Source: Candidatus Micrarchaeia archaeon
GTDB taxonomy: Archaea > Micrarchaeota > Micrarchaeia > Anstonellales > JAHKLY01
Length of the DNA stretch: 23,603 bases
Reading direction: 5' to 3'
Assembly: GCA_041653315.1 (NCBI GenBank)
Contig: JBAZFO010000019.1
Span: 1-23,603 of the forward strand
Shown: positions 1 through 5,549 of the stretch, in pieces
How positions within the stretch are numbered: the first letter of the stretch is position 1
How the letters are laid out: each line of letters begins with the position of its first letter
Position numbers and translations under genes: made by a program
The notes under the pieces: model-generated
Databases searched by the model: none
Told to the model about the DNA's origin: nothing
The model's input: only the letters and a program-made list of their open reading frames with translations

Positions 1-212
1 ATAAATGAAATGCACACTCCGGAGTCAACACAAAAATCTTCTAATAATTTTGAATAATTTGTTTGATTTGGGGCAAGACCCATTTGAGAACCATTTAAAT
101 CATATAATACATCTCTATTTGCACCAGTAGTATTGTAAAGTATATCACTTCTTCCTACACAACCAAATATTAAAAAAACAATAAGGATAATTCCAATAAT
201 ATATTTTTTCAT
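1..212 (-). CDS. Lipoprotein of unknown function, partial (C-terminus outside window)
   Basis: An open frame starts at ATG 212 and runs off the left edge of the window (70 codons visible). The N-terminus is a short Lys-Lys start, a hydrophobic stretch and a lipobox-like IFGC, with the cysteine at residue 18, so it is probably exported and lipid-anchored on the outer face of the membrane. The rest visible is polar and Asn/Asp-rich with two cysteines (DFCVDSGVC). The start lies 4 nt after the stop of the 1011-residue gene, and GAGAGGT in that gene's last codons provides the ribosome binding site, so the two are almost certainly one operon. No family is recognised from this fragment. Confidence 0.75.
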   Translation of the reverse strand, partial: MKKYIIGIILIVFLIFGCVGRSDILYNTTGANRDVLYDLNGSQMGLAPNQTNYSKLLEDFCVDSGVCISF

Positions 213-216
213 TTTT

Positions 217-3200
217 TTACCTCTCTACTATTCCTATCTTTCCTTTTCTCATTAAATATTTTAATTTTTCCATTATTACGGGGTCATCAAATGCAGATAC
301 TCCAGATACATTACCTATAAACTCAAAACCTTTTGTATTTGAAAAATCATAATTTTCTGAAAAATTAAATTCTTTAACTTCACCAGAAGGGGTTTCTATC
401 ATCAATGCAGATTTATATAAAGTTTTTGGGTTTCTAAAAAGATTTGTTCTCGCAATATCAAAATGATTACTTTTGTCAGTCCAAAATCCTCCTTTTAACC
501 AAGTTTCTAATTGGTCTTCTGGTTTATCTGTATATGCTCTAAGTTTTTCTACTTTTTCTAATTGACTTTCAATATCTTTTACAGGATCAAGCTCCCCTTC
601 TTTTTTTACCACAGAAACAATTCTATATTTCCCATCAACATATTCTAAAAATGGTTTTGCATCTTCTGCTGTATACTCAAATAGAACTGGTTTTTCAGTT
701 AATTCCTCTGCAAATTTATTAATTTTATGAAAATTATCTATAACCATTTCTTGCTGTGCTTCTACACTCCTTCCTTGTGCACTTTCAAAATCTGGAACAT
801 TATACCCTTCTTCACGCATTTTTTCTAAATATTCCTCTTTATTTTCTAAAAACTCATTTACTTTTTGCTTTTCATAATTACTTGATTTAAAATAATCTTT
901 ATCTTTTAAAGAATTATCATAAAAATATAAGAAAGCATCAGTATCTTTAATAGTTTGAGAATATGCTTCTTGAAAAGTTACTCCATTTTCTTTTGGTTGA
1001 TATTTATATAACTCTCTTTGCATATTGTTTAAAAATGTTTCTGGATTTCTTCCCCAATTATCATATCTTCTTTCAAATTGTTTTTCAATTTCTGTTAAAC
1101 TTACTTTTTCTCCTCTTCTTATTCTATGTGAATATTCAACATCTGACATTAAATGAACCATATTTTTTCTTGTTTCTTTAATATGTATCTGTAATGCTTT
1201 GTTCATTTCATCTTCAGAGTTAGCTAAAGCTTCTTCATAAGAAATTCCTTTTGTTTGTTGTTTTTGTTTTGCTAATTTATCTATTTCCTCTTTATAATCA
1301 ATATATGTGGGCATGCTAGGCTGTGCAAATCCAATAGCCTCTGTAAAACCAAGAGCAGTAGTAATTGCATCTAATTTAAACTTTCCTGCATTTAATAAAT
1401 TATCTAAAATACCTTTTGCTCCAGAAGATTCTTCATTAAATATATCTAAATACGCTTGTGAATCTTTTACATTCTTAGAATTTTCTAAAAGCATTTTTGA
1501 AACAGTATATCTTCTGCCTAATGAAGCAACATAATTAACTTGTGCAATATCATATTTACTTCCTTGTCTTTCATAATTATTTAAATTTCTATTAATTTCA
1601 GAATATGTTTTTGCAAGAAATTCTGCTTCTTTTGCAGTTCTTTCTCTAAATGTAATTTTTTCAAATTCTTTTAATGCAATTTCGAATTTTTCTCTTTCTT
1701 TTAATTCTTCATTTTGTAATATTTTTTGCATATTATTAAAATTCTCTTTACTTTTTTTATCTGTTATCTCCCCATATTTTCTTGAAGTATAACTTAAAAT
1801 TGAATTTCCCATTCCTTTATATAAATCTTCATCAACATATTGTTTTTTTAAAGAAGTATACATTTCAGTAGGCGAGAGTACTGGTGCATCTAAAGGACCA
1901 GAGACCATTTTTAATACTGCCCCTCCTGTTTCGTCCCAATTTTTTTTAGCCATATTTTTTATTCCTTGGGCTGGATTCTTCCAAAATTCAAAAGAAGTTT
2001 TAACTTGCTTTTGTATATCTGATTTAGTATTTCTAATTGCTTGTTCTCCTAACGCAATTGCAAAACCAATAAAAGGGACTCTTCTTACTTTTAATACTTT
2101 ATTAGAAACTAATTGAGAATCTGTTTCTGCACCTTCAATTCCAATTTTTTTATAATTTTGTGCATATTCTCCCAAAACAAATACTCCTTTTTCATTATAA
2201 TATCCTATCTCTTTTTCAAATCTTTTTTTCTTAATTACTTCCCGTACTTCTATTGGTGCCTTTTTTCTTTCATATGCAATCATTTCTGAAACATCTGCAT
2301 AATTAGAAGGCAAGATTAAATCACCATTTAAAATTCTCTTTGCTTTTGCTAACATATCTTTACTAATTAACATATAAACATACATTTTTTGTAATGAATT
2401 CAATTTTTTACTATTTCTTGCTCTAGATAATAAAGCATTGCCTTCTTTTGTATTTATTTTTTTGGATGCTGCTGAATATACAGATGCAGATAAAGCAGCA
2501 ACACCTGCTGCTGATGCTGCAACTGCTTTTGAAGCACCAAGAGTTTTTGCACTTATTTTTGTACCAAATTTAATTTTACCAATAGACCCCCCTAATCCTT
2601 TCATTGCTTTTGGAAGTTTTGGTTGAGTAATATCAAAAATTTGAAGAGGATTATCTCCTTGAAAAAACATAGCAGCAAAAACTATTCCAGATAATATAAC
2701 TACAAAAATACATAAAGGATTCTTATTAATATCAGTAATTACACCTAAAAAAATATCAGATAATCTAGTAAAAGAAATCGCACTAAACGGAGATTTCGAA
2801 ACAAGAAAAACATGTTCTAATGATTGAAATTTTTCATTTCCTAAATATATAAATTTAATTTCTTTATACTCAGATACTTGTTTTCCACAATCATTTTCAA
2901 AATTAGTAATTTTAAACTGGCCATTTGAATCAGTAGTATAATTTTTACAAAAAGTAAAATTATTTACTTCTTCAGAAACATAAACATTAATTATTTCATT
3001 TGTTAATGGGTCCTTTGCTGCAAATGAAGGAGTAAAATACCAAGAATTTTCATTATACTCTTTTAAATACTCATCAAAAGATGCTTTTGTAATATCTCTA
3101 TATTTTATCTCTGCTATTAAACTACCAGGCCCTTGATCTTGAAATTCTAAAATATTAATCTCTACTTTATATTTTTGTGGAGGAGTAATACTATATAAAA

Positions 3201-3252
3201 CTGGAATAAATATTAATAATAAAATTAAACAATATATAATCTTATTTTTCAT
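217..3252 (-). CDS. Large membrane protein of unknown function (1011 aa)
   Basis: I do not recognise this family. Residues 5-22 form a signal peptide or first membrane helix. Residues about 25-165 would lie outside and look like a small beta-domain: TTDSNGQFKI resembles the turn of carboxypeptidase-regulatory/transthyretin-like Ig folds. A strong membrane helix at about 182-200 is followed by a Gly/Lys patch and an Ala/Ser-rich stretch (about 235-265). The remaining roughly 750 residues are charged, mostly helical and coiled-coil-like, and should be cytoplasmic. So the protein is a short ectodomain, one or two helices and a very large inner domain. A TTTTAAAA box at 3275-3282 sits 30 nt before the ATG and may be its own promoter; a weak TAGGAT also precedes the start. 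It lies downstream of the PLD nuclease and 4 nt upstream of a lipoprotein. A scaffold or cell-surface machinery role is conceivable but nothing proves it. Confidence 0.85.
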   Translation of the reverse strand: MKNKIIYCLILLLIFIPVLYSITPPQKYKVEINILEFQDQGPGSLIAEIKYRDITKASFDEYLKEYNENSWYFTPSFAAKDPLTNEIINVYVSEEVNNFTFCKNYTTDSNGQFKITNFENDCGKQVSEYKEIKFIYLGNEKFQSLEHVFLVSKSPFSAISFTRLSDIFLGVITDINKNPLCIFVVILSGIVFAAMFFQGDNPLQIFDITQPKLPKAMKGLGGSIGKIKFGTKISAKTLGASKAVAASAAGVAALSASVYSAASKKINTKEGNALLSRARNSKKLNSLQKMYVYMLISKDMLAKAKRILNGDLILPSNYADVSEMIAYERKKAPIEVREVIKKKRFEKEIGYYNEKGVFVLGEYAQNYKKIGIEGAETDSQLVSNKVLKVRRVPFIGFAIALGEQAIRNTKSDIQKQVKTSFEFWKNPAQGIKNMAKKNWDETGGAVLKMVSGPLDAPVLSPTEMYTSLKKQYVDEDLYKGMGNSILSYTSRKYGEITDKKSKENFNNMQKILQNEELKEREKFEIALKEFEKITFRERTAKEAEFLAKTYSEINRNLNNYERQGSKYDIAQVNYVASLGRRYTVSKMLLENSKNVKDSQAYLDIFNEESSGAKGILDNLLNAGKFKLDAITTALGFTEAIGFAQPSMPTYIDYKEEIDKLAKQKQQTKGISYEEALANSEDEMNKALQIHIKETRKNMVHLMSDVEYSHRIRRGEKVSLTEIEKQFERRYDNWGRNPETFLNNMQRELYKYQPKENGVTFQEAYSQTIKDTDAFLYFYDNSLKDKDYFKSSNYEKQKVNEFLENKEEYLEKMREEGYNVPDFESAQGRSVEAQQEMVIDNFHKINKFAEELTEKPVLFEYTAEDAKPFLEYVDGKYRIVSVVKKEGELDPVKDIESQLEKVEKLRAYTDKPEDQLETWLKGGFWTDKSNHFDIARTNLFRNPKTLYKSALMIETPSGEVKEFNFSENYDFSNTKGFEFIGNVSGVSAFDDPVIMEKLKYLMRKGKIGIVER

Positions 3253-3299
3253 AATTAATTATCCTACTTTTCTCTTTTAAAACCTTGCGTTTTCTTATT

Positions 3300-3821
3300 T
3301 TAAGCATCTTTCCAGTCTTGTTCAAAAATATCTATAAAATTCGAAACAGAACAAGAAGTTAAAACAGCTGCTTCTCTATTTGATGTAAGTGCAGAATTAC
3401 TAAAATTAGTACTACCTACAAAAATTAATTTATTATCTATAATCATAAATTTTGAATGTGTTCTGCTAAATTTTCTAGGCGCCCATTTAGTTTCTATTCC
3501 GTTAGAAATTAATTTATAAAAAGAATCTTCATTAGTTTCTATTTCTTGTTCTAAGATAACTCTTACCTCCACTCCTCTATTTCGCGCATTAATTAAAGCA
3601 TTCTGTATATTTGCGCTAGTAAAAACATACATTTCAATATCTATTGATTTTTGTGCATTATTTATTAAACTTATAATCTCATCTTCTGAATTTGGAGAAA
3701 AAATAGGAGTAACATAACAATTTGTATTTAATAAATTAAAAATAATTAAACATAGAATAACTGCTAAAATAAATCCATATATAAATGACTTATTTATTTC
3801 AAATAATTTATTTAATTCCAT
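3300..3821 (-). CDS. Membrane-anchored phospholipase D-family nuclease (Nuc-like)
   Basis: This is a PLD-superfamily protein of 173 residues with one HKD motif: HSKFMIID followed by GSTNFS at about residues 120-140 gives H-x-K-x4-D-x6-G-S-x-N. Single-HKD proteins of this size (the Nuc endonuclease group) work as dimers that pair two HKD motifs and cleave DNA or RNA phosphodiesters. A hydrophobic helix at residues about 12-32 anchors it to the membrane, and the catalytic domain would probably be outside. The frame extends to a GTG at 3830, but GTGAT (3826-3830) is better read as the ribosome binding site, 4 nt before ATG 3821; the same arrangement occurs at the presenilin gene. The start is only 15 nt after the tRNA-Arg, so they may share a transcript. 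Nuclease activity follows from the family; the substrate is unknown. Confidence 0.87.
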   Translation of the reverse strand: MELNKLFEINKSFIYGFILAVILCLIIFNLLNTNCYVTPIFSPNSEDEIISLINNAQKSIDIEMYVFTSANIQNALINARNRGVEVRVILEQEIETNEDSFYKLISNGIETKWAPRKFSRTHSKFMIIDNKLIFVGSTNFSNSALTSNREAAVLTSCSVSNFIDIFEQDWKDA

Positions 3822-3851
3822 ATTTATCACAATAAACGGGCCTGGAGAGAT

Positions 3852-3932
3852 TTATTTTTCCTATTTCTTTCTTGTTTCAAGTTCTTTCTTTTTGATTAAA
3901 CTTTTACTTTCTTGCAAGAAAGAAAAAGTTTA
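3852..3932 (-). other. tRNA intron 3, in the T-loop (81 nt)
   Basis: It interrupts TTCAA|AT of the T-loop. Two alternative stems are visible. One is a local hairpin in which AAACTTTT and CTTTCTTG pair with CAAGAAAG and AAAAGTTT around a T-T mismatch. The other is a long-range 14-bp stem, CTTTTTCTTTCTTG with CAAGAAAGAAATAG (one mismatch). Beside the latter, exon TTC can pair with intron GAA, leaving enlarged bulges that both contain AATAAA. The bulge-helix-bulge is therefore relaxed, and the splice point can slide by two bases. Confidence 0.75.
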
Positions 3933-3953
3933 TTGAACTCTCGACCTTCACCT

Positions 3954-3975
3954 TTCCCCAAATATAAAATACATT
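3954..3975 (-). other. tRNA intron 2, canonical 37/38 position (22 nt)
   Basis: This short intron follows A37 of the anticodon loop. It forms a recognisable bulge-helix-bulge: exon CTCC pairs with intron GGGG (one T-G pair), with 3-nt bulges TAA and AAA at the two cut sites. The outer helix is CACT/GGTG and the inner hairpin is ATGTA/TATAT with a TTT loop. The cut can slide by one or two bases because of the A runs, without changing the mature sequence. Confidence 0.83.
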
Positions 3976-3993
3976 TAGGAGAGTGTCGCTCTA

Positions 3994-4076
3994 TTCCTGC
4001 TTTCTTTCTTTTATTCAAAGAAAACTGTTTTCTTTCTTTGATGGAAATTTCTTTCTTTTTTGAAAAGAAAGAAAGT
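3994..4076 (-). other. tRNA intron 1, in the D-loop (83 nt)
   Basis: It lies between A20 (GGA) and TAGAGC of the D-loop. CTTTCTTTCTTTT near its 5' end pairs perfectly over 13 bp with AAAAGAAAGAAAG near its 3' end. Next to that stem, exon CTTG can pair with intron CAGG (one G-T pair) as a 4-bp central helix with a 3-nt GAA bulge on the 5' side. This resembles a bulge-helix-bulge motif, although the 3' side is looser. Cutting GA^A and AA^T restores a standard 10-nt D-loop. An inner hairpin CAAAGAAA/TTTCTTTG is also present. Confidence 0.8.
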
Positions 4077-4099
4077 TCCAAGCTGAGCTACAGGCCCTT

Positions 4100-4348
4100 T
4101 TAATTATTTAATTTTGATTTTATCTCATCTTCTAATATTTTTTTATTAAGAGAAAAAACAACATACAATTTATAATTATTTTTTCTTAATTCTTCAAAAT
4201 ATAAATTTACTTGTGTTTTTAAATTTAAAATATCTTCATATTTCTGTTTCATCTTTAAATCAGCATTAAATAAAATTATTTTTTTCTTAGTATTTTGAAA
4301 ATCTTTACTCGAAATAAAATTTTGCAAATCTTCTAAAGAATCAAACAT
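4100..4348 (-). CDS. Small protein of unknown function (82 aa)
   Basis: Residues about 20-45 look like a strand followed by a Lys-rich helix, and a second strand YKLYVVFSL lies near residue 60-70. No cysteines, signal peptide or known motif are seen. The start ATG overlaps the stop of the preceding 83-residue gene by 8 nt (ATGTTTGA), which points to translational coupling. The stop codon ends 2 nt before the tRNA-Arg, so the tRNA is probably cotranscribed or has its promoter inside this gene. The mixed alpha/beta pattern could suit a small nucleic-acid or protein-binding domain, but I cannot assign a function. Confidence 0.7.
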   Translation of the reverse strand: MFDSLEDLQNFISSKDFQNTKKKIILFNADLKMKQKYEDILNLKTQVNLYFEELRKNNYKLYVVFSLNKKILEDEIKSKLNN

Positions 4349-4592
4349 TGTGCCTCTTCTCCTCTTCTTTTTTTAAAGAATATAATATTTCTAAACTAGT
4401 TCCTTTATCTTTTAAATTTAGAGTATCAATTATTTTGTTTATCTCTTTTACTTCTCTATTTGTTAATCTATGTAATACATCTTTTACTTGCTCTTCAATA
4501 GGAAATTTTTTATAATCTAAATTCCCATATAATATATAATCTAGAATTGAATTATGTTTTTTATCTACTTTGCTTTTGAATAAAACTTCCAT
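4341..4592 (-). CDS. Small helical protein of unknown function (83 aa)
   Basis: A charged, mostly helical protein with no hydrophobic segment; the C-terminal tail is a Lys/Glu cluster (KKEEEKRH). A TATA-like TTATAAATAT (4611-4620) lies 28 nt upstream of the ATG with no ribosome binding site, so the mRNA is probably leaderless. It is coupled by an 8-nt overlap to the next 82-residue gene. The pair could be subunits of one complex, or a toxin-antitoxin-like pair judged only by size and overlap; no family motif supports either. Confidence 0.7.
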   Translation of the reverse strand: MEVLFKSKVDKKHNSILDYILYGNLDYKKFPIEEQVKDVLHRLTNREVKEINKIIDTLNLKDKGTSLEILYSLKKEEEKRHNV

Positions 4593-4622
4593 ATGTATAT
4601 TGTATTAATAATATTTATAATA

Positions 4623-5540
4623 TTATATCCCAAAAAATAATGAAAGAAGATATAAAATTCCTAGACTAATTAAACATCCTGTTATTAAAGGAGGCAACGC
4701 AGGTAAAAAAAGTTTTCTTTTAGAAATATAATAAATTAATAAAATAAATGAAACAACCGCACCCAATATCACAAACAAAGTTCCTAAAATACCAAATACA
4801 TAAAAAGAAGAAACAGAAAGCATAATAGGCATTATTAAATCTCCAGTACCAAGCTCCATTTTTTGTCTTTCATTCCCTTTAAAAGAATAATTTTCATCAT
4901 TTTTTGAAATCTGTTTAGATGTTTTCTGTGTTTTCTTAATATCTGTTTTTTGAACTTGTAATGAAAAAGAAAGATTTTTTTCACTTAAAGTTTTAGCAAA
5001 AGTAATCATATGTTTTGTTTTAAAAACAGCAATATAATCATATATAGATAAACCAATAGTGAGTAAAACAGCAGGCCAAAAACCTAAAGAAAATCCAAAA
5101 ACTGCTCCAACACCTGCACTTGATAAAATAGCTGCGATATTCCTTGCTTTATGTGTAAGCCATTTGGTGCCTGCTAAAATTAATGCAATTAAAAATCCAA
5201 TAAAAAATGATTCATTAATACCTAAACCAGGAACAAAAGAATACAACAAAACAAAAAATACTATGCTTGATGCAAATAAAATAATAATAAATTCCATTGA
5301 CCTAAATACAAAAACTCCTTTATAATATTTGATAACTAAATAAAATACAACCGCACCAAACAAAATATAAAATATAAAAAATACTCCATTTAATAAATCT
5401 CCAGTTTCTCCTATTGGAGTAACTCTCATTTCTTCAAATTCAGGAACTAAAATACTATTTGTGATTAATAAAACACCTACTAATGCACCTAGAATCTGTG
5501 CTAAAATAAAAAATAAAATCATTTTGTATATAAAATTCAT
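4623..5540 (-). CDS. Presenilin-like intramembrane aspartyl protease (A22 family)
   Basis: A polytopic protein with about nine membrane helices and the three hallmarks of presenilin/signal-peptide-peptidase homologues: YD in helix 6 (SIYDYIAVFKT, about residue 160), GxGD in helix 7 (LGTGDLIMP, about 230) and PAL in helix 9 (LPALPPL, about 280). The two aspartates form the catalytic pair that cleaves transmembrane segments. A hydrophilic Lys/Gln/Ser-rich loop lies between helices 6 and 7. At about 305 residues it matches archaeal PSH enzymes. The frame reaches GTG at 5549, but the GTGAT there is better taken as ribosome binding site for ATG 5540, 4 nt on. It follows mcm directly, so they should share an mRNA. 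The substrate is unknown; remnant signal peptides of the local lipoproteins are a guess. Confidence 0.93.
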   Translation of the reverse strand: MNFIYKMILFFILAQILGALVGVLLITNSILVPEFEEMRVTPIGETGDLLNGVFFIFYILFGAVVFYLVIKYYKGVFVFRSMEFIIILFASSIVFFVLLYSFVPGLGINESFFIGFLIALILAGTKWLTHKARNIAAILSSAGVGAVFGFSLGFWPAVLLTIGLSIYDYIAVFKTKHMITFAKTLSEKNLSFSLQVQKTDIKKTQKTSKQISKNDENYSFKGNERQKMELGTGDLIMPIMLSVSSFYVFGILGTLFVILGAVVSFILLIYYISKRKLFLPALPPLITGCLISLGILYLLSLFFGI

Positions 5541-5549
5541 AAACATCAC

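Larger units (their letters stand above)
3837..4097 (-). tRNA. tRNA-Arg(CCU) with three introns
   Basis: Exons assemble into a 75-nt tRNA. Acceptor GGGCCTG pairs fully with CAGGCCC, with discriminator G73 and no encoded CCA. D-stem GCTC/GAGC and T-stem GAGAG/CTCTC pair fully. The D-loop is AGCTTGGATA, the anticodon loop CTCCTAA (T33, anticodon CCT, A37), the variable loop AGGTC and the T-loop TTCAAAT. T8, A14, G15-C48, G18G19, A21 and the TTC of the T-loop are all present. Anticodon CCT, A20 and G73 fit arginine (codon AGG). The anticodon stem ACACT/GGTGA has three Watson-Crick pairs, one T-G pair and an A27-A43 mismatch. The gene is continuous only after removing introns of 83, 22 and 81 nt. 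It starts 2 nt after an upstream small gene and ends 15 nt before the PLD gene. The exact splice points are inferred. Confidence 0.9.

Noticed and set aside
963..2626. Plus-strand ORFs inside the 1011-residue gene
   Set aside because: They are antisense shadows without ribosome binding sites or promoters and have low-complexity translations.
3850..4080. GAAAG/CTTTC repeats as a CRISPR array or satellite
   Set aside because: The units are irregular with no fixed repeat-spacer length, and they fall exactly inside two tRNA introns where they form stems.
3837..4097. Trans-split or permuted tRNA
   Set aside because: All exon pieces are in normal order on one strand within 261 nt, so ordinary introns suffice.
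3896..4103. Two opposed ORFs of 61-63 codons
   Set aside because: They lie wholly over the tRNA-Arg gene and read Lys/Phe/Ser strings from the GAAAG-rich introns; the tRNA explains the sequence.
5541..5549. GTG or ATG starts for the presenilin gene at 5549 or 5546
   Set aside because: GTGAT at this spot serves as ribosome binding site at the same spacing used for other genes here, pointing to ATG 5540.
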